Shown: positions 9,128 to 17,223 of the stretch, one piece after another | How positions within the stretch are numbered: position 1 is the first letter of the stretch | How the letters are laid out: each line of letters opens with the position of its first letter | Source of the DNA: Sphingomonas paeninsulae | GTDB lineage: Bacteria; Pseudomonadota; Alphaproteobacteria; Sphingomonadales; Sphingomonadaceae | Reading direction: 5' to 3' | Assembly: GCF_003660165.1 (NCBI RefSeq) | Contig: NZ_CP032829.1 | Coordinates: 186,001-250,000 of the forward strand | Length of the DNA: 64,000 bases | The notes under the pieces: generated by a model | Databases searched by the model: none | Told to the model about the DNA's origin: nothing | What the model saw: the letters and a program-made list of their open reading frames with translations, nothing else | Made by a program: the position numbers and the translations under genes

Positions 9128-9520
9128 ACGACTTACGCTTGAACGCTTTGAAGAACTCGCCGACGCCTATGGAGGCGTGGTTGCGCGATGGCCGGAGATT
9201 TATCGTTCGGACGCGATGAGTCTGGCCGCCGAACCCGTAGCTGCTCAAATCCTCGCAAAGGCGCTGACGCTCGACATGACCCTGGATATATGGTCGGTGG
9301 CCGCGCCAACCGCCAATTTGCAGGCACACCTTATCGACAACGCACCCGCTTCCGGCAGGCGGTTCGGGGGCCGCGCTCGGCTATGGTGGTCGGGATAGGC
9401 ATTGCGGCGGCGCTTGCGGGGGCCGCTGCCGGAGCGGTCACCGTCGCCCTTGTTGCGCCTCTGGAAGCGACACCCGACGGCAGCACATCGTTCGGCGACA
9501 TCGCCGGGCAGGAGACCTGA
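9120..9520 (+). CDS. Putative membrane anti-sigma factor (interrupted by a one-base frameshift)
   Basis: The frame from ATG 9120 gives MTERLTLERFEELADAYGG and about 90 residues, then stops at 9396-9398. The -1 frame continues with a membrane helix (VVGIGIAAALAGAAAGAVTVALV) and ends at 9520. A single missing base between about 9366 and 9394 (probably a G) accounts for the break; the restored protein is 133 residues. A short soluble N-terminus plus one C-terminal helix, translationally coupled to an ECF sigma gene, is the layout of small anti-sigma factors such as CnrY. No zinc HxxxCxxC motif is present. The anti-sigma role is inferred from position and topology, not from a recognised domain. 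Confidence 0.6.
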
Positions 9521-9523
9521 TCC

Positions 9524-9970
9524 ATGCGTCGCCTTCGCATCGCCCTTATCGTTTCAGTCCTGCTCAATCTTTTTCTGGCCGGGGCGTTGGTGTCCGGCAT
9601 CCTGTCGCTGGAAACTGGAAGGCGGATGATCAACGCCGGCGCGCTCAGGGTGGCGGGTGCAGAATTGCCCGTTGCGGAACGCCAACCCTTCCGGGCAGCA
9701 CTTCGTGAGACGCGGCGTACCATGCGAGCAACCATTCTCGAAGCCCTTGCAGCTAAGGCGCAGGCGGCTGCACTGCTGGCGGAGCCGACGGTCGATCAGG
9801 GTGCGCTCCTGAGCGCGCTCGACCGCGCGCGCGTTGCCGATGTGGCGGTGCGAGCGGCCGTCGAACGTCGCGCTGTCGCATATGCGATAACGCTGCCTCC
9901 GACCGATCGAGCGAAGCTGTCCGACGCGATGAAGCGCCGGGCAGAAGGACCGCGCCGCCGATCGCAATAA
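9524..9970 (+). CDS. Periplasmic sensor-like protein (CnrX / heavy-metal-resistance fold)
   Basis: One hundred forty-eight residues: an N-terminal membrane anchor (7-27, IALIVSVLLNLFLAGALVSG) followed by an Arg/Ala-rich helical periplasmic domain. Size, topology and position after a sigma/anti-sigma pair resemble CnrX/CpxP-like sensors (Metal_resist family). It contains no histidine and no cysteine, so it cannot bind metal through the His ligands used by CnrX. It starts 3 bases after the preceding stop and is surely in the same operon. Family assignment is from architecture, so moderate confidence; the lack of ligands suggests it senses something else or works as a chaperone-like partner. Confidence 0.6.
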   Translation: MRRLRIALIVSVLLNLFLAGALVSGILSLETGRRMINAGALRVAGAELPVAERQPFRAALRETRRTMRATILEALAAKAQAAALLAEPTVDQGALLSALDRARVADVAVRAAVERRAVAYAITLPPTDRAKLSDAMKRRAEGPRRRSQ

Positions 9971-10020
9971 CTTATGCGCGACGGAATTCCCTGGCTGCTG
10001 CGTTAAAGAAATAGTGCGTC

Positions 10021-11433
10021 ATGAAAGAGCGTTCCCCAGTGCCGTCACTCAGTTCAGTTTCATCCGCCGCCATAGCCTTGAACCGGTTTGGACTCGGCGC
10101 GCGACCTAACGACACGCCACCTGCGAATCCGCAGCGCTGGCTTCTCGATCAGTTTGCTCACTTCGACGTGCTGCCTGCTGCTTATGCGACGCTCGAAAAC
10201 GCAGGCACAATCATAAAGCGCTACGAAAAAGAACAAGTGGCGAACCGGCAAATGACTGGTCAGGAGAATCAGGCCGACATCAAAGTCGCCCGTCATGATT
10301 TTCGACAGGATGTGCAAACACTTTATCGTGCGGCCGTTCAGGCTCGCACGGACAGCGCGCTCGCGACCGAGACTCCATTTGTTGAGCGACTGGTGCATTT
10401 CTGGTCGAACCATTTCTGCGTATCGGCCGATAACCCCCGCGTTACTGCCTTTGTCGGGGCATTCGAACGCGATGCGATACGCCCGCATGTTCTCGGCCGG
10501 TTCGCCGACATGGCGCTCGCAGCAGAGCAGCATCCCGCGATGCTCATCTACCTGAACCAGATTCAGTCGATCGGGCCAGACAGCAACGCGGCCGCCCGAA
10601 ATCCTGAACGAAAGCGCGGGCTTAACGAAAATCTGGCGCGTGAGATCATGGAACTGCACACGCTCGGCGTCCGGTCTGGCTACACTCAGGCCGATGTGAC
10701 CGAATTCGCGCGGGCATTGACAGGCTGGTCGGTCGGGGGGCTTGGTGCGGATAAATCACCTGGTGCTGATCCCAATAATTTCATGTTTCGACCCGGCCAG
10801 CACGAACCCGGCGTCCGAACGATCCTTGGCAAACGTTACGATCAGGACGGCGAAAATCAGGCGCGTGCGGCGCTATTCGAATTCGCGCATTCGCCTGCAA
10901 CAGCGATCCATATAGCAACCAAGCTGGCGCGTCATTTTGCAGGCGACGTTCCCCCGCCTGCGCTTGTCGAACGTCTGGCAACCAGCTTCACGACAAGCCA
11001 CGGCGACCTGCCGACGGTTTACCGAACGCTGGTCGCATCGCGCGAAGCGTGGGTCGCGGAACCAACCAAGTTCAAGACGCCGTGGGAATGGACGATTTCA
11101 GCGCTGCGCGGGACTGGCCGTGCGCAAGTCGGCAATATCCAGATTGCTGGCCTTCAGACGCAACTTGGACAGCGCGTCTGGCAACCGGGATCGCCCGCTG
11201 GTTGGGATGACATCGCTGCCAGTTGGGCAGGTTCCGGTGCGCTGCTTGCCCGTGTTGAAGTGGCGCAGCGTTTGGGCAGTTCGATCGGCGCGGGCCTCGA
11301 TGCACGTACCGTTGCCCCCAGAATCATGCCGGGTTCGCTCAGTGACGCGACCGCCGACCAAATTGCCCGTTCCGAAAGCGCGGCCGGTGCAATCGCGCTG
11401 ATGCTGGTATCGCCCGATTTCCTGAGGAGATGA
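10021..11433 (+). CDS. DUF1800 domain protein
   Basis: A 470-residue protein with the landmarks of DUF1800: an N-terminal AALNRFGLGARP-like segment (here AIALNRFGLGARPND), VERLVHFWSNHFCVS, NENLAREIMELHTLGV and TQADVTEFARALTGW. It ends 4 bases before a DUF1501 gene; the two families are very often paired in bacterial genomes, which supports both calls. The biochemical activity is not established to my knowledge. No signal peptide is evident at the chosen start, though an export signal could be atypical. It begins 50 bases after the sensor gene and may belong to the same transcript. Confidence 0.88.
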   Translation: MKERSPVPSLSSVSSAAIALNRFGLGARPNDTPPANPQRWLLDQFAHFDVLPAAYATLENAGTIIKRYEKEQVANRQMTGQENQADIKVARHDFRQDVQTLYRAAVQARTDSALATETPFVERLVHFWSNHFCVSADNPRVTAFVGAFERDAIRPHVLGRFADMALAAEQHPAMLIYLNQIQSIGPDSNAAARNPERKRGLNENLAREIMELHTLGVRSGYTQADVTEFARALTGWSVGGLGADKSPGADPNNFMFRPGQHEPGVRTILGKRYDQDGENQARAALFEFAHSPATAIHIATKLARHFAGDVPPPALVERLATSFTTSHGDLPTVYRTLVASREAWVAEPTKFKTPWEWTISALRGTGRAQVGNIQIAGLQTQLGQRVWQPGSPAGWDDIAASWAGSGALLARVEVAQRLGSSIGAGLDARTVAPRIMPGSLSDATADQIARSESAAGAIALMLVSPDFLRR

Positions 11434-11437
11434 TCCG

Positions 11438-12586
11438 ATGATCGCCCGTCGTCAGTTTCTGTCCGCGTCCGTACTTGGGGCAGGAGCACTGTTCGTTGCT
11501 CCCGGTCTGGCGCTGGCAACCGTGCCAACCGAACGCCGTTTTGTCTTCATAATCCAGCGTGGTGCCGCTGATGGCCTCGATATCCTTCGGCCTTATGGCG
11601 ATCCGGCGTTTACCGGCTTGCGCGGCGCGCTGGTGGGCGATGACACTCTGGGAACGAAACTCGACGGAATGTTCGCCCTTCATCCCGAACTTGCCCAAGT
11701 CGCACGGATGTACGGGCAGGGGCAGGCGCTTTTCGTTCATGCCATCGCTTCGCCCTATCGCGATCGGTCCCATTTCGACGGGCAGAACGTCCTGGAGACC
11801 GGCGGGAATCAGCCCTATGCCGTAAGGGATGGGTGGCTGAACCGTCTGGTGACAATGCTCCCGCGATCAACCGATGCGGCGATTGCCATCGCAGCAACAA
11901 TCCCGACTGCGTTGCGCGGGTCGGTTCAGGTCGCCTCGTACGAACCATCTGCGCTTCCTCATGCCGCCGATGATTTGATGGCACGTGTTACGGCGCTTTA
12001 TGATGCCGATCCGCAACTGCATCCAGTCTGGGCCGCAGCGCTCGAGACCAACGGCTTGGCAGCAGGTGTCGGTGCGAGCCGGGATCCGGTCAGCCTCGGT
12101 AGGCTGACCGCGAGTTTCCTTACCAAGCCGTCGGGGCCCCGGATAGCGATGCTCGAGACGCTGGGCTGGGATACGCATACGGCTCAAAAGGGCCGCCTCG
12201 CCAATCAGCTAAAAGGCCTCGACGCGATGCTTGCGGCGTTGCGTGATGGCCTTGGTGCTGCGTGGTCACAGACAACAGTGCTGGTGGCGACCGAGTTCGG
12301 CCGGACTGCGGCTGTCAACGGATCGGGTGGCACGGATCACGGCACGGCCTCCGTCGCAATGCTCGTCGGAGGTGCGGTAAAGGGTGGTCGGATTGTGTCG
12401 GATTGGCCGGGCTTGGCTCCGGCAAAACTCTATCAACAGCGTGACTTGCGTCCGACTTCCAGCCTGGACGGATTGATCGCGGGCGTTGCAGCCGAAAGCT
12501 TCGAACTCGATCATGAAAAGGTCGGACGTACCCTTTTTTCGCAGAACACGATCGGCCGGCCGATGTCAGATCTACTTAAAAGCTGA
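11438..12586 (+). CDS. DUF1501 protein, probable Tat-exported
   Basis: A 382-residue protein whose N-terminus (MIARRQFLSASVLGAGALFV) has the twin-arginine and hydrophobic region of a Tat signal, cleaved after about residue 27. DUF1501 proteins are related to the alkaline-phosphatase/sulfatase superfamily. Features include FIIQRGAADGLD, HAIASPYRDRSHFDGQN, LETLGWDTHT and a C-terminal VATEFGRTAAVNGSGGTDHG segment with potential metal-binding Asp and His. The upstream DUF1800 partner ends 4 bases away. A folded, metal-loaded periplasmic protein fits Tat export. The substrate is unknown. Confidence 0.88.
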   Translation: MIARRQFLSASVLGAGALFVAPGLALATVPTERRFVFIIQRGAADGLDILRPYGDPAFTGLRGALVGDDTLGTKLDGMFALHPELAQVARMYGQGQALFVHAIASPYRDRSHFDGQNVLETGGNQPYAVRDGWLNRLVTMLPRSTDAAIAIAATIPTALRGSVQVASYEPSALPHAADDLMARVTALYDADPQLHPVWAAALETNGLAAGVGASRDPVSLGRLTASFLTKPSGPRIAMLETLGWDTHTAQKGRLANQLKGLDAMLAALRDGLGAAWSQTTVLVATEFGRTAAVNGSGGTDHGTASVAMLVGGAVKGGRIVSDWPGLAPAKLYQQRDLRPTSSLDGLIAGVAAESFELDHEKVGRTLFSQNTIGRPMSDLLKS

Positions 12587-13468
12587 TGGTGTATCTTTTG
12601 AGCGAGTGGTCGCTTTTCTATTGCGGCCGATGACCCGAACGGAGATTATTGCTCATGGCGCGCTGTTGGCGCACACCTCGGCAATATCGAACGCTAACGG
12701 TACTCAGCAAATTGGCCGCGGTAATTGGCGACACGGCCTATGCAAGCAACACGGCGACGCGGGCGGTGGACTTCATTAACACATGGATATTGGGTTGCCA
12801 GCGACGGGACTGTCACCGGCAACACTCAGACAGGCATCTTCTGGGGTTCAAATTCGATCTTATCCCTACAGCGAAACGTGCGGCGGCGTTTGCCAAGCTC
12901 GTTGCAGACATGAGAAGACCCTCACCGAGTTTTTATATAGTCCGTCGGCGGCGGCCAAGCCAATGTTTCCACAAGCCGTTATCAAACCGATCAGCGCACT
13001 CGCCCCGCCCATAACGACTCCGATTGCCAAGACGCTATCAACCGACCCAGAAGCCGACCGCCTTTCAATGCTCAACCGGCTCGCAAAGACCTACGGGCTG
13101 ATGAGGCGACGCTGTCAGCAGCAATCGCGAAAGGCACGTCGTCCGATTCGTTCGCTTTGGAATGTTTCGATCGCCAGGAAAGCGAAGCTTGGTGGCTCAG
13201 ATCGTGGCGCGGATTACGGCTGCTTAAGGAAGTGATTCGCTCCAATGCCTCTATCTGGCGCGACGGAATCTACGGATCATCATCGAACGGAACACACGCG
13301 CAGAATCTGTTGCGACCGAACCATTAGGCTGTGAAATTAGCTCCAAATGGTCAACGGCTTTTTCCATTTGCATTTCCGTTACACCCTAATTTTTCAGGCA
13401 TCAACAAGTAGTTAAAATGCATAGTAAATATTGTGTATCAAGAAATTTCTCCTGCTAAGGAACCCGAT
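12587..13468. other. Gene-poor region with fragmented coding signal
   Basis: No intact gene is supported here. Short stretches look protein-like in changing plus-strand frames (for example AVIGDTAYASNTATRAVDF, then the relic described at 12785-13327). The last 140 bases (13328-13468) are AT-rich compared with the surroundings and probably contain the promoter of the small gene at 13469, with AAGGA 9 bases before its ATG. The drop in coding quality and GC suggests an accessory or decaying segment between the DUF1501 gene and tRNA-Ser. Confidence 0.4.
12785..13327 (+). pseudogene. Frame-shifted relic of an unidentified gene
   Basis: Protein-like sequence continues across three plus-strand frames. 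The order is WVASDGTVTGNTQTGIFWG (up to about 12846), FKFDLIPTAKRAAAFAKLVADMR (to about 12915), TEFLYSPSAAAKPMFPQAVI through STDPEADRLSMLNRLAKTYGL (to about 13100), and DEATLSAAIAKGTSSDSFAL through SEAWWLRSWRGLRLLKEVIR (stop at 13325-13327). Each step fits one missing base (G at 12842-12845, A near 12912-12916, G near 13100). So this may be a real gene damaged by the same base loss seen elsewhere, or a true pseudogene. No start codon can be assigned and I do not recognise the family. Confidence 0.35.
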
Positions 13469-13846
13469 ATGTTCACTTGTCTCGCCAACCATCACGACGA
13501 ACTAGAAGCTCGGCTCGCCAACATGGATTGGATTTCTGCCCACACGCAAGAGCAGCGGTCGCGGCTGGGAGACATTCTCGTTCAACTCTAATATCAGTTG
13601 CTTGACGCTCCGGCGCGCACGGCTGAAGATCGATCGTGGATATTGCGGCAACTTATCCGCGCCGAAGGGGAAGGATGGCCGGCCGGTAGCAGGGCAGAGG
13701 GTTCGAAGGCCGAATATATCACCTTGCTAACCGCTTCATATCGGGCCGAATCTACAACTGAGAGAGCCTTTCAGGCGCGCGCCGCGCTGTACAGGATAAG
13801 TCTCTTTCTGAAACGACTGTTTTGGCGCGCTCTCTCGCCGGCCTGA
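13469..13846 (+). pseudogene. Small hypothetical gene split by an in-frame TAA
   Basis: ATG 13469 follows AAGGA by 8 bases and opens a 40-codon frame (MFTCLANHHDELEARLANMD) that ends at TAA 13589-13591. The same frame stays open for another 84 codons (YQLLDAPARTAEDRSWILRQ, ending LFLKRLFWRALSPA at 13846). Both halves have similar acidic/Arg composition. A single C-to-T change (CAA to TAA) would explain the stop. There is no ribosome-binding site for a separate second gene. The product could instead be the 40-residue peptide alone. Not recognised. Confidence 0.4.
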
Positions 13847-13940
13847 TACCTCGACCGGACACCCGTCCTAAATCCGTGCATAAACAAAAGTATGACAGAA
13901 AAACCATAATCCACGAAAACATAACGTTCTCAATGACTTT

Positions 13941-14030
13941 TGGCGGACAGGGTGGGATTCGAACCCACGGTGAGCTTCCACCCACGGCGGTTTTCAAGAC
14001 CGCTGCCTTAAACCACTCGGCCACCTGTCC
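13941..14030 (-). tRNA. tRNA-Ser (anticodon TGA)
   Basis: On the minus strand the acceptor GGACAGG (14030-14024) pairs with CCTGTCC, followed by discriminator G and an encoded CCA. The D-arm is GCCGAGTGGTTTAAGGC, the anticodon loop is CTTGAAA with TGA, a long variable arm (GTGGGTGGAAGCTCACC) marks a class II serine tRNA, and the T-arm contains GGTTCGAATCC. It lies in the gap between the split hypothetical gene and the transglycosylase gene. Confidence 0.96.
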
Positions 14031-14136
14031 GGAATTTCCTACCCGGAGTGGCCCGCTTAGCGGCTCCGCGCCTGAACGTGCAAGCCCTACGACAAAGGGG
14101 ATTCCCCACACCCGCCTCCTGTGCCATGTTCAGCCA

Positions 14137-15207
14137 ATGAGGGGAAAAACAAAAATCGCCACAAAGCTCGCCTTTGGACTGGCGTTCGCCACAGCTATGA
14201 TAGTACCGGTTACAACGCTCGGTGGCAGCCCCGCAGTTGCGCAGAATGGTTCTGGTTTCGACGCCTATATGGCCCAACTTGGGCGCCAGGCGATCGCACA
14301 GGGCGTGACCCGGCAAACGGTCGACGCCGTTATCCCGACCCTCACATTTAACCAGCGTGTCGTCGATCTGGATCGTGCTCAACCGGGCGGCAACCCTGCT
14401 GGCCCCACATCCGCCATTCCAGCTTTTGCCCCGTATCGTGCCAAGCACGTCGATGCCGCACGTATTGCGCGCGGACGCGTAAAATATCAGGCGCTCCGGG
14501 GCCTCCTTGCTCGCGTTGAGCGAGAAACTGGCGTCCCTGAATCAATCATGGTTTCGATATGGGGCAACGAAACCAACTATGGATCTTACACGGGCGATTT
14601 CGATCTGCCTCGCTCACTTGCCAGCCTCGCGTATGACGGGCGGCGGCGTGACCTGTTCGCACAGGAATTCATCGATTCACTGAAAATCATCGATCGTGGC
14701 ATCTCTCGCGATACGATCAAGGGCAGTTGGGCAGGAGCTACCGGCTTGCCCCAATTCCTGCCATCAATGTATTTGAAGGTCGCCCGCGACGGCGACGGCG
14801 ACGGCCGCATCGATATCTGGAATAGTGAGGCTGACGCGCTCGCCTCGATAGCCAACTATTTTGTGCAGGCCGGCTGGCGACCGAATCAACCTTGGGGCGT
14901 CGCTGTGAATGTACCAGCTTCACTCAATCGCGCTGCACTGGTCAATCGCACAGTCTCACCGCGCTGTCCCCGCGTACATGACCGCCATACGCGCTGGTTG
15001 ACGGTAGGTGAATGGCGCTCGCTGGGAGTAACGCCCACAGGACGCACGCTCCCCGATTCAACTCTGGCTTCGCTTTTAGAGCCTGACGGTCCGGGTGCGA
15101 CAGCCTATCTCCTCACGGGCAACTATCGCGTGATTCTCGATTATAATTGTTCCAATTTCTACGCGCTATCGGTGGCGCTATTATCTGATGCAGTTGCAGG
15201 CGGTTGA
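14137..15207 (+). CDS. Lytic murein transglycosylase, MltB family
   Basis: A 356-residue periplasmic enzyme that cleaves the MurNAc-GlcNAc bond of peptidoglycan to give 1,6-anhydromuropeptides. The signal peptide ends near AVAQ (about 36). The catalytic Glu145 is in the family motif SIWGNETNYGSYTGDF. TGLPQFLPSMYLK and a calcium-loop-like DGDGDGRIDIW follow, as in MltB/Slt35. A peptidoglycan-binding domain is not obvious at the C-terminus. ATG 14137 is the only start giving a clean signal peptide; longer frames reach into the tRNA. Its stop overlaps rlpA, so murein remodelling genes form an operon with the carboxypeptidase downstream. Confidence 0.9.
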   Translation: MRGKTKIATKLAFGLAFATAMIVPVTTLGGSPAVAQNGSGFDAYMAQLGRQAIAQGVTRQTVDAVIPTLTFNQRVVDLDRAQPGGNPAGPTSAIPAFAPYRAKHVDAARIARGRVKYQALRGLLARVERETGVPESIMVSIWGNETNYGSYTGDFDLPRSLASLAYDGRRRDLFAQEFIDSLKIIDRGISRDTIKGSWAGATGLPQFLPSMYLKVARDGDGDGRIDIWNSEADALASIANYFVQAGWRPNQPWGVAVNVPASLNRAALVNRTVSPRCPRVHDRHTRWLTVGEWRSLGVTPTGRTLPDSTLASLLEPDGPGATAYLLTGNYRVILDYNCSNFYALSVALLSDAVAGG

Positions 15208-16031
15208 GGATTGAACCGATCACCGCCGGACTGTTGCTCGCAAGTTGCGCGGCGGCTCCGAGCCAGAAACTTCACACCGCCCAGAGTTTCAATCCTCCGC
15301 CACACTCATTTCAGTCTGCAGCTGACAATGCCGTTAAAATCGGCGTATCATATCAAGTCGCCGGTCAGCGTTATACGCCAGTCGATAGCACGGATTACGA
15401 TCAGATCGGTCTAGCCAGTTGGTATGGCGAAGAACTTCGAGGTCAGCGAACGGCCAATGGTGAAGTGTTCGATCCCGATGGCATCAGCGCTGCTCACCCC
15501 ACCTTGCCACTGCCTAGCTATGTGGAAGTAACATCACTAGATACCGGACGCACCATTCTCGTTCGCGTTAACGATCGAGGACCGTTCCATTCGAACCGCA
15601 TCCTCGACCTCTCCATTGGTGCGGCGCGCCAACTGGGCATAACAGGAAATGGCGCGCGCCAGATCCGCGTCCGGCGCGTGTATCCCAGCGAGTTCGAAAA
15701 GCTTGCGCTTCGCAACGGGCAACCGGTCGCCGAGCGGCACGAGTATTCTAACAGCGAACTTGCCGCACTTCGCAGTCGCACTGCATGGCGAATGCCTGTC
15801 ATGGCGAGCGTTAAGCTACCAGCGGGCAGGGGACCATTCTATCTTCAAGTTGCCAGTTTCTCTTCAAAATCTCGCGCAAGGTCGATGGCAAAACATCTGA
15901 ATGCAAAACTTTCTCCGCTTGGAGAGCTATACCGTGTGCGTCTTGGCCCCTATGAAACAGCGCGTGAAGCCAACGCAGCGCTGGCACCGCTCGCGGCAAA
16001 GGGTTATCCCGATGCTCGTATCGTCCAATGA
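15204..16031 (+). CDS. rlpA: RlpA-like septal lipoprotein (DPBB + SPOR)
   Basis: A 275-residue lipoprotein (lipobox LLASC, Cys15). The double-psi beta-barrel is near residues 65-155 (GLASWYGEELRGQRTANGE, then VRVNDRGPFHSNRILDLS with the catalytic-type Asp and His of RlpA transglycosylases). A C-terminal SPOR domain (about 205-275, FYLQVASFSSKSRA...YRVRLGPYE) would bind denuded glycan at the septum. The start is TTG 15204, overlapping the upstream stop by 4 bases (TTGA); no in-frame ATG precedes the lipobox. The order transglycosylase-rlpA-D,D-carboxypeptidase suggests joint action in septal wall processing. Confidence 0.9.
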   Translation: MRIEPITAGLLLASCAAAPSQKLHTAQSFNPPPHSFQSAADNAVKIGVSYQVAGQRYTPVDSTDYDQIGLASWYGEELRGQRTANGEVFDPDGISAAHPTLPLPSYVEVTSLDTGRTILVRVNDRGPFHSNRILDLSIGAARQLGITGNGARQIRVRRVYPSEFEKLALRNGQPVAERHEYSNSELAALRSRTAWRMPVMASVKLPAGRGPFYLQVASFSSKSRARSMAKHLNAKLSPLGELYRVRLGPYETAREANAALAPLAAKGYPDARIVQ

Positions 16032-16056
16032 ATTCAATTAACCGTCTTGAGGTGTC

Positions 16057-17223
16057 ATGAAGCGTTTCGCTCCCCCGTTGGTACTCGCCCTTCTCGCTTG
16101 GCCTGCAACTGCCGCCGCTCCTCCATTCGATACACCTGCGCCAGTGGCATACATGATCGATCTATCATCAGACGCGGTGCTCTACTCAAAAGATGCGGAT
16201 CGTCGGATGCCACCGGCATCGATGGCAAAGATGATGACGGTCTATGTCGCGTTCGACATGATCAAGAAAGGCGAGTTGAAACTCGACAAACAATTCAACG
16301 TGCGACCCGAAACCTGGAAAAAATGGCATGGGCCAGCAGCAGGTTCAACGATGTTTCTCTCAACGGGTGAGAACGTTAGTGTCGATAATTTGCTGAAGGG
16401 CATTGTGACACTTTCGGGCAACGATGCCTGTGTCGTCCTCGCTGAGGGTATTTCCGGGACTGAGGAAGCCTTCGTACAGCGTATGAATCAGCAAGCAAAG
16501 CGTCTTGGGCTGACCAACAGTCAGTTCGGCACTTCCAATGGTTGGCCCGATGAGGGGCGGACATATGTCACGGCCCGTGATCTCGCGACGCTTGCCAAGG
16601 CGACGATCGAAGACTTTCCCGATCTCTACAAACGTTTCTATTCGCTGCGTGAATTTACCTGGGGCAAAACTCTCGGTTCCAATGCCGATATTACTCAGGC
16701 GAACCGCGATCCGCTGCTCGGACGCGTTGCCGGTGCTGACGGCCTAAAAACGGGTCATACAGATGAGGCTGGCTATGGCTTTACCGGGTCAGCCGAACAA
16801 GGCGGTCGTCGACTTGTAATGGTTGTCGCAGGGTTGACCAGTTTCAATGCACGCATCTCCGAATCTGTGAAGTTCATGGATTGGGGCTTTCACGCGTGGA
16901 CAACAAAACCGTTGTTTACCAAAGGGAAGCATGTCGATGTTGCCGAGGTTCAGCAGGGTAGCGCGGCGACAGTCGGGCTTGTTGCTCCTCGCAACCTTGC
17001 GGTGACATTGCCGGGCGGCAGCGCCGGAAACATGCAGGTAAAGGTCGTTTATAATGGCCCAATCAAAGCACCGATCAAGGCAGGCGATCACATTGCCGAT
17101 CTGGTCGTTACCACACCCGACACGCCACCGCAGACGATGCCGCTGGTTGCCGAGACCGATGTTGCCGAAGCCGGATTTTTCGGTCGGTTCTGGGCCGGGC
17201 TGAAGTCACTCGTCGGGGCGTGA
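16057..17223 (+). CDS. D-alanyl-D-alanine carboxypeptidase (PBP5/6 type)
   Basis: A 388-residue low-molecular-weight penicillin-binding protein that trims the terminal D-Ala of stem pentapeptides. Signal peptide 1-21; active-site motifs SMAK (Ser55, Lys58), SGN (Ser120) and KTG (in GLKTGHTDEAG, about 230). The PBP5 C-terminal beta domain is followed by an amphipathic membrane anchor (FFGRFWAGLKSLV) at the very end. It is 25 bases after rlpA. Its stop overlaps the GTG of tmk (GTGA), which ties wall maturation to the DNA-precursor genes in one transcript. Confidence 0.93.
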   Translation: MKRFAPPLVLALLAWPATAAAPPFDTPAPVAYMIDLSSDAVLYSKDADRRMPPASMAKMMTVYVAFDMIKKGELKLDKQFNVRPETWKKWHGPAAGSTMFLSTGENVSVDNLLKGIVTLSGNDACVVLAEGISGTEEAFVQRMNQQAKRLGLTNSQFGTSNGWPDEGRTYVTARDLATLAKATIEDFPDLYKRFYSLREFTWGKTLGSNADITQANRDPLLGRVAGADGLKTGHTDEAGYGFTGSAEQGGRRLVMVVAGLTSFNARISESVKFMDWGFHAWTTKPLFTKGKHVDVAEVQQGSAATVGLVAPRNLAVTLPGGSAGNMQVKVVYNGPIKAPIKAGDHIADLVVTTPDTPPQTMPLVAETDVAEAGFFGRFWAGLKSLVGA

